Under the pieces are notes generated by a model that saw only the letters and a program-made list of their open reading frames with translations, did no database searches and had not been told where the DNA came from. From the NCBI GenBank assembly GCA_000310025.1, contig FN649736.1, positions 524,016 to 588,015 of the forward strand: a DNA stretch of 64,000 nucleotides, read 5' to 3'. A program made the position numbers and the translations under genes. Below, piece after piece: positions 34,508 to 48,800 of this stretch. The number at the start of each line of letters is the position of its first letter. Positions within the stretch are counted from its first letter, which is position 1. This DNA is from Ectocarpus siliculosus. Lineage: Eukaryota > Sar > Phaeophyceae > Ectocarpales > Ectocarpaceae.

Positions 34508-35620
34508 TTCTTTTATTCTCTCTTGTGCATGCTCCTGACGGCTTTCGGCTGGCGGTGACTTCGCCACCCTCACCCCGCTCGCTACTGCTGCATGGCCCCG
34601 GTGTCCAAACCGAGGCATTAGGATTCAGTCTCATTTGGCAGCTGCCCAAACTGGCAAGGTCATGAGATACTACGATCTCACGACAGCGGTATCTCCCGAC
34701 CGCGTGTGTGCTCTATGTAGTGATATCATTCTGAATGCAAAACACCTCTGCAGTATTGTACAGCAGTAGTCCGAAACCGACCTCATTTGAGCGCTTGCGG
34801 TTTCAGGCATTTTCACTTGATTTTGACTAGTGTGAAATTTTATCTTGATTTCAAGGGAGTCCTGCGGAGGTAGAGATGTGCGAGAATCACGATTTCTGTT
34901 TTTGCCTGTACTGTGCCTTCCAACTGGTCTTACCGGTCTCGTGTGGGTTGTCTGTTTTTTTTTCCAAAGTCAGCAGGCCACATTGAAGTCGGTTGTGTGC
35001 CTCTGCCACCTCTTCAGCTTCACCTTCCGGTCGGTCGGTGTGGTGACAGGACCCTACAGAGTATACTTCCTCTGTATCATAAGTATGTGCCGTTATGTTT
35101 TTGCGCCCCCTTAACGGTGTCCGATCTGTTTTCCGATTTTTTCGTTGAATTCTCCGGCGTTTTTTTAGCAAGAATTTTTTTTTCTTTTTTTTCAGTTGGT
35201 GCCTAAACCATGCGACTGAACGGCCGGAAAACATTGAGTTGGCCTGAAAACGGCCATATTTTGCCCTTTTCCAGGTAGGGGGTGGGTGGGGCTAAGCGCC
35301 TGTCCCGCCCCCACAAACTCAAGATTTATCCCCACCCCAAAGATAACCCCCCTCCTATACTCATCAGCCAAACGCGCCCCCCATACTAAAACCAGTATAA
35401 TAGTGACCCCCCACACTCAAATCAAGACACTTGGGAGTTCCACACTAAAACCAAGACACTTGGAGGCCCCACACAAGAAACGAGACACTTGCGGGGCAAC
35501 AAACAACAGTAGTGCCCGAACCCCACCCTTCGGTCTCGACATAAGAGGGTAACCCTTCAGGAGTACCTCGGGATGACCTATTGCGGTACGATCTTGCGAT
35601 GTATGTACAGAGTGCAGTCG
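34508..35620. other. Gene-poor DNA, nothing recognised
   Basis: A T-rich run lies at 35160-35190. A small local repetition of CCACACTAAAACCAAGACACTTGG-like phrases (three loose copies) lies at 35410-35500. No gene is supported. Confidence 0.4.
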
Positions 35621-36040
35621 TCCGGACAAATATACCTTGGACAACACCCTCTGGCGAAGAAGGAACGTAGTATGCAAAACAAACCTTATTTTCCTCGCTC
35701 ATCCTGTACAAACCTACATACTACGTAGACCTGTGTGTACTTCAGTGCTGCTGTCCCACTGCTGTAGCGAGTCGAGGCGGTGATGATCGATATTGATACT
35801 CTCATCCATGTTGTACCCTCACTCAGTACGTCCGGACAAATATACCTTCCTTGGACAACACCCTCTGGCGAACAAGCAACGTAGTATGTAAAACAAACCT
35901 GATTTTCCTCGCTCATCCTGTACAAACCTACATACTACGTAGACCTGTGTGTACTTCAGTACTGCTGTCCCACTGCTGTAGCGAGTCGAGGCGGTGATGA
36001 CCGATATTGATACTCTCATCCATATTGTACCCTCACTCAG
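35621..36040. repeat. 210 bp tandem duplication
   Basis: Two head-to-tail copies, 35621-35830 and 35831-36040, each beginning TCCGGACAAATATACCTT and ending near ACCCTCACTCAGTAC. They differ by only a few substitutions and small compensating indels, so the duplication is young. Translated frames repeat accordingly and have no recognised protein. Confidence 0.85.
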
Positions 36041-37825
36041 TACATATACCGGATCCAGGCACGGCTCCTGGTGGGCGAGCGCGGAACGGTGTTGTTATTG
36101 TCGTGGATCATGCACGAACGAACCGAGGAAAAACAAGGAAGACCACAGTTTTTGGCTGCGCCAGCCGGTTGATTTGTGCGTGCTGGGGTGGGCTGAATAT
36201 AAACCATGGTTTCTACGCACCTGAGAGGTTCGCTGTGCCGTGTCCTGCGGGGGCGGTCGTTGATCAGGAGGAGCAGACGCAGCGCGTCGCTCCAGCTGTA
36301 AAAGTCAGTTCCGGTGGAGCCGTTCCTCTTGCTTGTACGTTGTTGGTACCCTGTGGAGGGAGTGAGAGAGACGGCAACGTGGGCTCCAATGTGGTAAATG
36401 AAGACAACAGTTATAGCTGTCTCTTGCAGGCCTGGAAGGAATCCGAGAGGAGGACCGTTACGAACTCTTGGGTTCTCGCCTGAGTGTAGGTAGGTACGTG
36501 AGTTGGGGGCGGACCAATCCCGTACAGCAAGCGGCAGCGGCGGCTGTTTTTTCGTATCGGAATGCGGAAATGCAGCCACAGCCAGCCCCGCTCTCGGTGG
36601 GTTCACGCTTTTTATGTTTGCCATGCTCTCTCTCCCTTCCTACCTCCCAACCTCGACTTGCTCGTTTCAAGACACAAAATCTTGGGTAGCGGCCAGATGT
36701 GTGAAGTTGCCTCCATTCGAGTCCGCGACCTCTGGTCCCTCTGGTCGCGTAACGACCAGGTCCGGGAAGCATTTCCTCCGACAGTCAGTAATATTATGGT
36801 CTGTAACAGCCCTGACAACTGTTTGCTCAGACAAATTGGCTCATAACGAACGGTTCGGTATTGTAAACTCGAATTTGCCACAAGTTGTGGCCACGTGGCC
36901 ACAGATATGCATATAAATTTGCAATGTGGCTGTACATCCAGGTGGGTAATTTCTACGCGTTGTATCCTTCGCCACTCGGTAACATGTCCACACCACTGCT
37001 CCACGCGGAGAGACCAACTGCTACTCGCTGCTGCTGCTGACCTTCATGACGGATGGTCTACGACGTGATTACGACATGGTTGCGACAAGATGTCTCGACA
37101 AACCGCTTTGAGGAACAACACCAGCCAAGTTGACAACAACCACCACATTGGATGTAAATCATTTGAAAACTTTCCATGCTCTACTGATGGTGTTTACCAA
37201 CACCCAACATAACAAGAAACAAGCTAACATGATACAACCTGAATGGTATGCCCTACCTACCATGCACCAGGTATACCATTCTCATCTACTGCTGTATAAA
37301 CATCACTGATACGTTACCCCAAAGGATCAAAAACGATTTGTAAATTCAATAAAACGGCGGGAAACACCTGCTGTCCATGAAATTCAAAAATCTGTAGATT
37401 TATTTGAAAAACGAGTGATGTAGGGCTGGTGATGTACTGCTGTTGTAGACTTCGTTCCACCCAACTTGTTCCACCTTCCATGATTTTTGCAGTATTATTC
37501 CTAGTATGTCTAATAAACCAGCAAGCTGTCAATAGACACTGCGCCGTGTCCCCTGTGAAGGTTACATTTTACAATACACGACACAACGGAGGGATTCTCC
37601 CCGATATTTTGTCATTGACCCAGTAGAGAACTACTACAGGAGACGTATTGTAAAATGTAAGTTACCTATACAGATGTTTTTGTACTTAGCACCACCAGCT
37701 GGCATCACTGGTATAAATCATCAGTGTATAGTCTTAAAAAGACTCGAAATAAGTCCAGTACCCAGCCGGTTTCCCTCCACTCACTGAAAAGACTCCACCA
37801 CATCCCGTTCGACTGTGGGTATATC
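36041..37825. other. Gene-poor DNA, nothing recognised
   Basis: Plus-strand frames at 36007-36483 and 36503-36916 and their minus-strand shadows have no motif I recognise and no convincing exon partner. A single-copy hypothetical gene here cannot be excluded. Confidence 0.35.
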
Positions 37826-37828
37826 TGT

Positions 37829-37945
37829 GACCACGGGAATCGACCGCGTCGAGTGTTGGATCAGTACGGACATACGAAGGTACTGGGCAGAGAGAGATCG
37901 GAACGGTTTTTAATGTGAAGACAACAACAACAACAACAACAATAT
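37829..37945 (+). repeat. LINE 3' tail copy with (AAC)n microsatellite
   Basis: GTGACCACGGGAATCGACCG through GGTACTGGGCAGAGAGAG and GGTTTTTAATGTGAAGACAA matches the 3' end of the LINE at about 19120-19225. It is followed by six to seven AAC units. Homology stops abruptly at the 5' side, as expected of an extreme 5'-truncated insertion. Confidence 0.65.
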
Positions 37946-39803
37946 CTCGAATGGTTAGTCTTTCTGTGTGTGTTTTTATTATATGGCGAGCAGACAACGA
38001 CCACACCTTGAATGGATACTCCGAACATCTGTATCCCCCGCACCACATCCAGGCTAGCTATCCAAAACAGAGCAGAAGCCGAGCCTACACCTGCACCGTG
38101 GGAATATATTCATGCGCCATGTGCTCCTACATAGATAGCGGGTTGTGTTGTTGCGTGGGTCCAAGCATATACCAGCTGCTCGCTGAGAGATCGACAGTGC
38201 GGTCATCATGCGGCTTTGCTGCACCTTGAGGAGGTAGGTGCACAGCCGGGAGCTGACGAGCAGATCGAAGAAACCTCTGAGGGCCTGAGGGTCTACTAGT
38301 CTACTTCCGTCCGTTCTCACAGGACGCGGTTGCCCGCGATCGGTTCAGGTTTTGCTTACCGCGCCGCTGCTGTCGGCCTGCATTTATTGCGTCGTGCTTG
38401 CCACACGTGTCACACAACAACTGCGTAGCTGCAGTTCCCAAGCTCGGCAGAGCTCGGTCTCGTCGTCTCGTCGACCAAAGTCGGTTTCTGTCTGTTTATC
38501 TGTGTCATTTGTATTCGCATAGTCTATACCCTGACCGGGTCTCCGAGCCAATCTCAGCCCACGCTGCGAACCTCCGAGAAATTCAAGCACACAGAGCCGC
38601 GGCAGGCAGCTCTACGTTGGTTGCGTTTTGACAACGAACTGCTGTGAGAACAGTGACCAGCCAGGTTGAGTTTTTTCGTCCGAGAGACATTATTATCCCA
38701 AGAAGAAGCTCAAACTCGACACCCGCCATGTTCTCCTTCTACTGCGGCTGCTGCTGCAGCCGCCCTTCTCGTTGAGATTGTGTTGTGTGTTGTGCTTGTT
38801 GTCTAGCGGGAAACTACGGCGGGTAAGTGCATGTTTTTCTTGCGTTGTCTAGATGAAGAGGAGGAGGAGGTGGAGCATAATGACTATACTGCGGTTTACG
38901 AGTTATACGGGCAGTTTTCGGCACGAGTTTTTTTAGGCCGAAGAATAAGACGTAACCAATGCCCAAAAAGCGTGGCCGCCCTTTCGTAGCATTGCTTTCC
39001 TATGTCCGTTCGCAAAATAAACAATCACAGAAACGCCACGTACCCGTTCCTCCTCCAATCGCATAATAAAACACACACCACGACATCCGTCTATCCATCA
39101 CGGCTGAAACTCGCTGCTGTACGAAACGAATCGCATATATTCGGCGAACTGTTACACAACATGCTAAGCGCGCGGACTAACGAGTCAATTCAACGCCATC
39201 CCCTAATATACTCTACAGAAGACCTCAATGACACGTGTCCTCTCGGTCGGCTATTTTATCCTAGCAAGGTATGCGTGAACCTCAATAAGTTGTGACACCA
39301 ACCGACTTGCTGATAGGCATGCATGCCACCTCGGTCCATCTCGCTAATTCTAGCGCTCTCGCACCAGCCATCGCGCAGTCGAAAGAGGTCTGCGCGGCAC
39401 AAGTATCTTAGACTACACCGCCAACAACACATGGTAAAGCAAAAACAAAACCACAGCTGTGCGCCCGATCGTTGACTGCAGACAACACGACCCACAGGAC
39501 AAAATTCGCAGGAACGCCTGCACGAAACGCACCCACGTCGGTAGAAACAAGAAAAGAAAACCAAGAAATCAAGTGTGTACAAGACGGGTAGGATGCTGCC
39601 TTTTTCCGCGAAAACAACAGTGGCCACGCAGGTAAGACAACACAAAAATGTAGCAAAGGTTTGGCCTGCTCGCTGTCTCCTCCCAGCACCGCATATGGCG
39701 GACGCTTCTGCTCGTTCCGCCCCCAGCAGAACGCCTCCGTGGTTGTTCTGGAAACACCGCCGCGTCTCACAAAAGGGCCTTCTCAGTCCTCGCCAACGTG
39801 GCC
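37946..39803. other. Gene-poor DNA downstream of the transporter gene
   Basis: No gene recognised. The transporter's 3' flank and poly(A) site should fall just left of 39804. Confidence 0.4.
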
Positions 39804-42800
39804 TCAGTAGACTTCCTCTTCGTCGTCTCGAGCCAATGGCACGTGTCGAGGCCCTCCGTTCGCTGGGCCAGCTCTAGGCCCAGGTACGGTGGGGGGCAGT
39901 GATGACCCCAGGTCGGCGGTGATTTCTTCCAGAGTCCTCCCACGTGTTTCGGGCACCTGGGGAAAACCGCGCGCGCGGCCGGGGGGAACACGGTGATGTC
40001 GTTGCTGCCGTTGTTTGTGTCGTTCGCTGTTTCCTTTCACAATGGTAGCAAGTCTACACCGTGCAATCTAGATAGCCATCACAAAAGCGGTGATGGACGA
40101 GCACGGACTCGGTGGGGGGTACATATGACGGCGTTCGTTGGCTACGCGGTTCAACCAGTGTGGTGAATACCTGGGACTCTTGAACGTATTGGGGCTTTCA
40201 TGATGACGGATGCGATAGTGCACGGACGGAAGGAGCGGAGACAAATCGTTCAACCACACCAGCACGTCCAGAAAAAACGGCAACACAAAGAGACCGAAAA
40301 CCCCCCTACAGCGCCGAGAAACCCATCAACGATTACGGACCGAACCGTGACTGGGGCAATCGTATACCCTCGTGGCACATGGTGAACGCGGAGTACCATC
40401 GCAAGCAATTTGTTTACTCGTCAGTAAGCTTTCATAGTTTCTTGGAAAAAAACAAACAAAAGTTAACAAGGAACTCAGACGCTAGAACGGAATCAATTCA
40501 AACGGGAGTGCGCATGTTCTTAGCACTGTGGGCTGGTGTCAAGTCCGAACAAAGTAGGTCTTGTAGGAGAGGGTCTATAGCTCGGGGGCGCCGCAGGATG
40601 AATGTGCCCCCGCGACACAAACATTAAACATATCCTTTTCTTGTCTAAACGCGCGTCTGTGTGTTATCCTCCATGTCTCGGTGTTCTGGACGTCGGAAAA
40701 CCTACGCTTGCGGACACACAAGTCTCCATCACACAGGAGGTTCCACCTTTTATCCGGTTTCCTTCTACAGCGCTTGCCACCATTTTTATCGAGAGAAGCA
40801 TGCAGCTCTTCTTTGCCCCCGGTGCACGGTACAGCTGACAATTGTTTCGCATCAGCACCTCGCTTAATTCTCCATATTTGTGTGGATACAACGTGGAGAG
40901 AAAACACTGTGCGTGCGACTGCGCCAAATTTGCAAGAATCAAACTTACTTCTCCAACGCCACAGCCGTAGCCACTATTTAGATGTACTGTCGAGGCACTA
41001 GTTTACCCTTCTGCCACGCCCTTTGCCAGGGAAAAGAAACAACAGCACGCAAATGGCGGAATAACTAACCCAAAGTTGTACGCAGCAGGTGTTGCTACCG
41101 TAGGTGACATGAAATATCACACCCCCTGGACCAAGTTTTCAAAGCTAGTTTACTCCACAGCAACAAAAAAATGATGGCGTCGAAAATGGCGACGTCGCAA
41201 TCGACTCGTCCAGAGCTTTCCGAAATGTATCATCTTGTTTACACCTGATTTTGTCGCGTAGCACTCGAGCTTTGAAAATCGGGTTAGGGGTGGTGTTATC
41301 GTACGTCACCTATGGTATACCACAACACTCACCCAGAAATAGTAGAAGGCGACGGAGATGGCAGACAGCGCCGCGAAGAAGTAGAAGGATCCCTCCGGCG
41401 TCATGGCCTCTGACATGCTCTGGTACGACAGAGCGATCACCCCGCTCATCATGCGGTTAACAAAGATCACGACCGACATCGCCTTGCCCCTGATGGCCAC
41501 CGGGAAAATCTGTCACCACACACAGGCACATGATCATCGCGTTCCAGAGGCAACAACAGGATGGGGGGGTCATTGTGTCTGAAAACAAGATGGGGGGGAG
41601 CGGTCACGAAGCCAAAAAAAACTCAAGGCCAGTCAGAAACGGCGAAGAAGAAAAAAGGAACTGGAGTATCACCGGCACAAACGATACCCTCAACCGTACA
41701 GGCTCCCTCTCTCGCAAACACAAAACACACGCATTCGACTCGACCAGAGCTCTAACGCAATGCTTTCCGCACAGATTTCGGCGCCGCGTTCCGCGCGGGA
41801 CGCATGCAGTCTTCTCAGTTCTTATCACGAACTCGGCAATCCACTAGCATAACTCTACAATCGGCGCGACTTTTTCGCACAAAGCGCGGACCACCCCATA
41901 CATGTCACGCACACACCCGCACGGGGCCCCCGATCACGGTCGGGAGAAGCGTGTTTCATTGTTATCCGCAATGATACGGTGCCCCTTTCTCGTTGGTAAG
42001 CTCGTTAGCGTGCTCTCGAAACTACAAAAAAAACACACACACATGCGTGGGACATCCTCGTCTATCTCCTGCGTCCCAACTTTCAGTAGAACCCTATGAT
42101 AGATTGCGCGCTTGTTCCGCTCAATTAGGGCTAGGTCCGCCGATTCGCGGTCAACGCTGACAAAGGGCACACACACATTTAACACATACATACACAAAAA
42201 TGCAGCATTCATATTGGCATTAGCATTCAGCGGCTCACGCGCTTTTCGAAGTTTGGCTCCCTTCCCTTGATTTACCCGCTGATACTGACGTCTTTTCATT
42301 GGTCAGCCGGTTAGCGCGGTCGATGCTTATCAAAGAAACACACGTGCGCATACATGTACACACGTACACACACAGGCGCGCCTCCGGAGTGGGCTCATCT
42401 GAGCAAAGTAGTGTCATCAAGGCGTGATGCAAGATGAAAGTAACGTGGTGTTCGTGTGAATCAACTTGCCACCTGCCCTGCCATCAGCAACGTTTCCCAA
42501 GCTCGAACAGGTCACACGGCTGACGTGTCTTTGACTCCAAGAGCCCAGCGAACCTCAACGAAAGGAACAATTTCGAAATCTGTACAAAGCGATGTGCAAA
42601 TAACGCACAAACACACCTCGGAGGCCACCACGAACGTCACGGGCCCCAGCCCAAGCGAAAAGGTAAACATGAACATGCACAGCCAGAACAGGGTAAGCAT
42701 GCTCGTCCAGTTGAGAAGGAATGCGAAGCCGACCATCAGCAGGCAGAGCGTCACCAGCACGCTGCTAACGAGAAAGAGCGGACGTCTTCCGATTCTGTAT

Positions 42801-45800
42801 ATGTGTGGCGGAAAGGGGTTCCGGCGGCACGCATGAGGGAAGGGGATGGGTACGGGACAGTGGGACATGTTTGCGATACTTCATGGGAGGTTCCACGCAT
42901 GCACGACCTCCTCTTCGTTGATATTTTCCCCTCAGACTCCGCAAACGCGAACGCTGGTTCCGGTAGTGGGAGGGTCACCTTGTGGTAGTGATCACGCGTG
43001 AAGTAAAGCTGCACACGTGTTGTGCTAATCCTGTCGGGTCACGCTAGCCGGGCGTCGCGCAGACACCCGACGGCGTATCGTGTGACATCACACAAGATCG
43101 CTCAAAGAGCACGACAGGAACGTACGAACAAAAGAAACGACAACGACAACGACAACAGGTGCTTACGAAGATGAAAACTGATGTACATGACGCACAACAT
43201 CGTATGCACAACATCGTATGCACAACTTAGGAGGACAAAAACAAGAGCACACGGCACAATACTTCCCAAACCAAAAACGCACCTGTCGAGCAGCATGAAG
43301 GCTACGACCTCTCCGAGCAGCTTGAAACCGCCCACGCCCATGTTTCCCCTTAAGATCGCCCGGTTGGCCCATCTGCACCACACCCATCATTCATCAACGC
43401 CGTTGAGTTGTTCCCACGACGCGGACGAGATGGGCATGAGGGACTGGGGGGAGGCGGACTCGTGTTTTGCATGCCTTAGCTTTACGTATGGGTGTCTGTG
43501 GACCGACAGCAAGCGTCGTCAGCGGGTGCAGGGCATGGAGGGTTCCAAGACACGCAACAGCTTCGACACTACCGGACAAACAATTTGTCACGACCGCAAC
43601 AGTGCGGGGAGGCATTGATGCAAGCGCTGTATTACTCGTGTGCTGCTGTCGATGGGGGGGGGTCGTTTGTTCCGTGCCTCGGTGATGTGATGCGACACAT
43701 TTCACCAAGTTTCGCGTCGGCATCGATCGCTCGCGAGCTCATGCTCCCGCCGCAGACACCACAAACGCCGTCTCAAGCTGCAAATATTCCATGCGTATGT
43801 TTTCCATCATGGAGACCGGGTCCTCACTCACCCCTTATCCTTGAGCACTTCCGGCGTATAGTAGACCGCCGCCTGGCCCATCAAACAACGTTCCAAGTGG
43901 AATCCAAACGAGGAACCAGCAGCCCGATGCACGCAGACCGACGTGTGCGGTAGTGTCCGAGGGTAGCAGATACGGGTTCAGAACCCGCCGAGCGGGTTTC
44001 ATGTAGAAGGGCGAGAGGCGGCCGAGCGGGAAACGTGAAACCAAAGAAAGTGAGCTGACGAAGAGGCAGCAAAGCGTAATGGCGCCAACCCACGTCAGCG
44101 GTCGTAGATAGACACATGATCCTTTTTTCCCAAAAATGGTACTTGTAGCGCAAGTACAAGTAACACGCGCGTCTTCGGATGCTTTCCAGGTGTTGATATC
44201 GTCGGAGAGGGCATACTGTAGCCACCAATGTGCCACGAGCTGCGGTCAATCCAACAACACAAAATACGGTCGTCTTCTCATAATAGTTTCAAGAAAAGAA
44301 AATCCGATTTTCCAACCCCCGAGCAATAAAAAGGCAAGTCGCCGACTCTGTGCAACGGCGGCTAGTCAGCTGGGAATCACGATGCAACAGGCCTGGGGTT
44401 AGACGACTGCTGCCGCACCTCACTCCCGCTGGCTTGTTGCCAGAATCCTAGGCCGATCCCCAGGACCATGGCCGCCTTCACCGTCCGGTCGCTAGGCGCC
44501 AGAACGTCCCTCCACGTAGCTGGATCGACGGCGCAGCAGGACCAGGGCGGGCCACGATTAACGGGAGTGGAGCGCAGCGAACGGACCGCCGGAAAAATAG
44601 TCCAGACACGCATAAAACACCAAAAATAAATCTTCGGCGATTTAGGCAGTGCGGGGCGGGAGATGCGAACACAGTTTCGCCCTAAAAGAACATGTGACCT
44701 CCAAATTCACCGTGGATCAAGTGGGTTCAGCAACAATTGATTGTCGCCTTGCGACTGCTTCGGCCGACGGCCTGTCTTCCATTATTGAGCGCAGAATCAC
44801 CATAAGTGACTGCGATGGCATTGGTACGGGGTAGGCCGTGACGGTAGCGTTTTTGGTGCTTACCGTGTCTTCGCCGAAAGTATCCTCGACACGACCATAC
44901 TACAGCATTACCACCGTCCTGTGTCCAAACCCATGTCGACAGCGGTGACGGATTGCGCCTCAGTATCGCCAAAGGTTCGGGCGAAGGCACGTGTGTGCGA
45001 TGGACAAACGACAACCTCGGTTGCTCCACAACCAGAAGGCTTCGAACGCCGATAAGGGTGGCTTCGAGAGCTTTCCTCCCACACGTTTCTCACCCTTTTG
45101 GTAGTTAACGGGGAGCAATCGATCATCCAAGATGGATCGCACGCCGGCGCCTTCGCCCGCGCCACTAACGCCAAGCACCGTCCCCCAAAATTTGGCCAAG
45201 GGCATACAATTGCAAGAGTCCGGTGTGACCGTATAGTGTTTTCCAGGAAGAGCAAAAATAGACGGTCTCCGGACAAAACCCCAAAAAAAATACTTCCCAC
45301 ACATAACAGTGTGATGGGTACATATAACAATACTGGACGACGTTACAAAAACAATACAACTCGATCCTTCACTGCCGTACCACGTCCAGTACCATGCGAA
45401 TCTATGTTATAACCCAAATGGGCTGAAAAACAGCGCGTTCTTCGCATCTAGCAATTCCGGCCCCGCTCTAAAAAATGTGCTGGATACCCGGGGGGCCGAA
45501 CGGCGTGATCGGGGCAAGGGCTAGCTTGGGGCGGCCAGGGGCGATGTTCGATCCGTCTATCTTACCCTCGGTGGTGGTAGTGGCGTCCGAGATGGTCTGC
45601 AGGGTGCTCTCCGCATCGTCTTCGTCGTCCATTACCTGGTATGTTGCATACAAAACACCCATCGATCGGGACAGGATGTGCCGACTTGTCCATCGAAATC
45701 AAAACACACCAATTCGATCAACTTTGTACGGACTCGTACATATGTAGAACCGTTACACCATGCCACGAAATGGACAGAAACTTTACACAATATATAAAAA

Positions 45801-48800
45801 CACCCCCACCCACACGTGTCGCAAACGCGCGGGCCATCTATATGATATAAACAAGCAAGAGAGAGTGAGAGGACCATCAGCGATGGCGGTGCGACAAAGG
45901 TCACCAAACCTCGAGTATCAATCCTCCTCTTCGCTGCGCACCAATCAGAGTCGATGTGCGACGTGTTCCAACACCGTGATAGAAGGTCGGACACGCAAGA
46001 ACAACGCCCGCCACGCAGAAAAAATATAAAAACGAATCCCTAAATTCACCGGTTACGGCGACGGCGCTCCTTCCGCAGCTGTGCACACAACACCCAAAAC
46101 GTCGCCACCGCGTCCGCCGCCACAACATTTCATCATCATCAGACTTTGATTCTCTTGGGGGCGGCGAGAGGGAGGAAAACACCTCCTCTCGTTTTCCCTC
46201 CCGACAAGGCGAGGAATGCCAAAAAAAAATTTTAGCGACATCGATACCGGCGGTGCGCACGAAGACAACAGCGGTCGCTGGCATGATGGACGTAATTTCC
46301 ACGTAAACAACCTTCCACAACCCCCAACAACAATTTCACCCCGCCAAAAAAAACACAAGCTCCACAACCGCAACAACATTTCAAAACAAAAGGCTCGCTC
46401 ACCCTCTTGAGGACGTGCAGAGCGTCCGCGTTCCTTCCCGCGGCAACGAGCCATCGGGGCGACTCGGGCATGAGAGAGAGGCACGCCAGGATGAGGAGGG
46501 GCGGCAGCATGCCGATGCCGATCATGGAGCGCCACTTGGCGGAGTCGGAGTTGAACACGTCCGAGCACAGCAGGCTCGCAGCGTAGCTGCGGGGTGAGTT
46601 GCACACACCGCCACCACCACAATCATCGTAGACGCAAAAGGGTTAGAGAAGACGCCGATCCGAGGTAACCCATTCACACACGTGAATGGGCGACGATGAA
46701 AAAACTAACTTCTCTGGTAAACAAGCAAGCAAAAGCAGTAGCAACAACGAGCTCAACGTCTCGCTGAACGGTGTGTATAAGCTGCTCGTTTGAGATATAC
46801 ATATGAGGATATCTAGGTATATATCTTCTTGAGAAACGAGCAATAACTCCGGAAGGGGCAGCGCTAGATGTGCTGCTGTAGATACGGTGCTGCGGGTCAC
46901 CCGAACCTCCTCCAAGCACAACAACGCCTCCGTCCGATGCATGCAACAAACTCGGGTGTGAAGCAACTATTCCTGGGTCTGAACGTACGCTCCGGGTGCG
47001 AAGAGGTGCGCTCTATCTCCCTTTGCTTTTTTCCACGTCCCGGATGCCTAGCCACAACTCTCGCCCTCGTTTTTTGTCCCTGTCCCTGTCCCTGTCCCTG
47101 TCGCTGTCTCTGTCTCTCTGTCTCTCTGTCTCTCTGTCTCTCTCTGATTCTCAATCTCATTCTCTCTCCGCCCCCCCCCCCTCTATCTCGTGCCTTGTCC
47201 GTCTGTCTGTCTGTCTGTCTGTCTGCCTGTCTCTCTCCCTCCCCCTTCTCACCCAAACACGATCCCCACGTTGATGCAGATATCAGTCAGCGACACCAGC
47301 ATGCCGCGGACGTCAGGCGGGGCCAGCTCAGTGATGTACACAGGAGCGATCACCATGGCGCATCCCACCCCGATTCCCGTCACCACCCTGCCAAGAAGCA
47401 GGAACCAGAACGTGTGGCTCAAGGTCATCATGGTAGCTCCGGTGATGAACACGACGCACGCCAGAGCCGTCGTCGGCTTCCGCCCGAGACGGTCCGCCGC
47501 TTTCCCCGCGACGAGACCTCCGAACGCCGCCACGATGTTGAGCGACCCTACCATTACCTCCTGCAGTGGCAGGAAGAAGGGTAGGCAGGAAGCAGTGAGC
47601 GGGGAGGGAGGGCGAGCCCACAGGGATGCGAGTTTTGACTACTACGGCATGCGGTTACACGAGTACAACCCCTGCCGGGCCTTTAGCGGTGATTCTTGAC
47701 ATACCGCCGGTGCGGCGCAACTAGAGGGCCGTGATTGTCGAACTATTTGGTGCCGTGCTTCACGGTGCCGCAACACGCACAGAAAACGCACAACTGCGCG
47801 AGTTGCTACCCGCGCTCGCTTGTGTGCGCTCGCCGCGCCCGCACGCTGTGTACTGCGTACGACACCTACTACATATTACTGATAGGCGACGAGAGGGAGA
47901 GCGTGATTAGCGCACCCTCACGCAGGTGCGCAGGCCTAGCCCAGCCAGGCTGTTCCGGCGCAAGACGGGAATATTCACTTTCGGACAAATTCATCGAAAC
48001 GTGATGCATCACTACTGACAATGAATCGTTTTGACTATCGATGGGATGCTTCTTGTTGAGTTTTGTCAACATCGGGGCATTTTCCCTGTCACAATGGGCC
48101 ACTAGAATACCTTGTAGTCACGACTGACAGAGGATTTTATCATTTCACTACGACATTATTGACCAACATTGATCGTTGAAGACAAGGAGGAAGGGGACAA
48201 AGAGGAGGAGGAGGAAGAGGAGCCGGACGTAGTAAGCTCGTCGCGGAGGCGCAATCGCGCGCCGAAACGGCGTTTTACAGGGGGGGCGTTGGTGGCCCTC
48301 ATCACTTCTGCGTGCGAAAATGTCGGGAAAAGATGGTATAGGCACGGAACGGTAGGTGAACGGAACATTCTCAGGAGAACTGCGAGCTCCTAATAATCAA
48401 ACATACAGTCAGTATTCCGTGGTTTGCGTTCTTCGTTCACGCGCGTACAAAGGCGTGATGCTACTCACTTCGGGCTTTAAGTCTTTCACTGCAAAGTGGT
48501 TCGAGGGTTGACGGATAGTCTATGGGGGTGTGGGTGGTGTGTGGAGGGATGTTACGTATGTGGTTTTATTCATTTCATTCATTATTTTCGTACGAGGTGG
48601 AGTTAGAAGATCTCTTACTGTACAAGTATTGTGTTATCCAATCATCAATCCAGACAACGGGGGCATATTATTTGGTTGTCCAAAGTCTAACTTTCAGCGA
48701 ATCTACTATTATTGCACATGAAGAACCTCACAATATGGCCGAGGCTCGGTCCTTCTTTGTTTGGTCTATCTACATGGGGTACCCCCACGGCAACTACATT

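Noticed and set aside
46868-47584. A 238-codon plus-strand frame rich in Ser/Leu/Cys
   Set aside because: It is the antisense of a transporter exon plus a TCTG microsatellite; composition is explained by the repeat.
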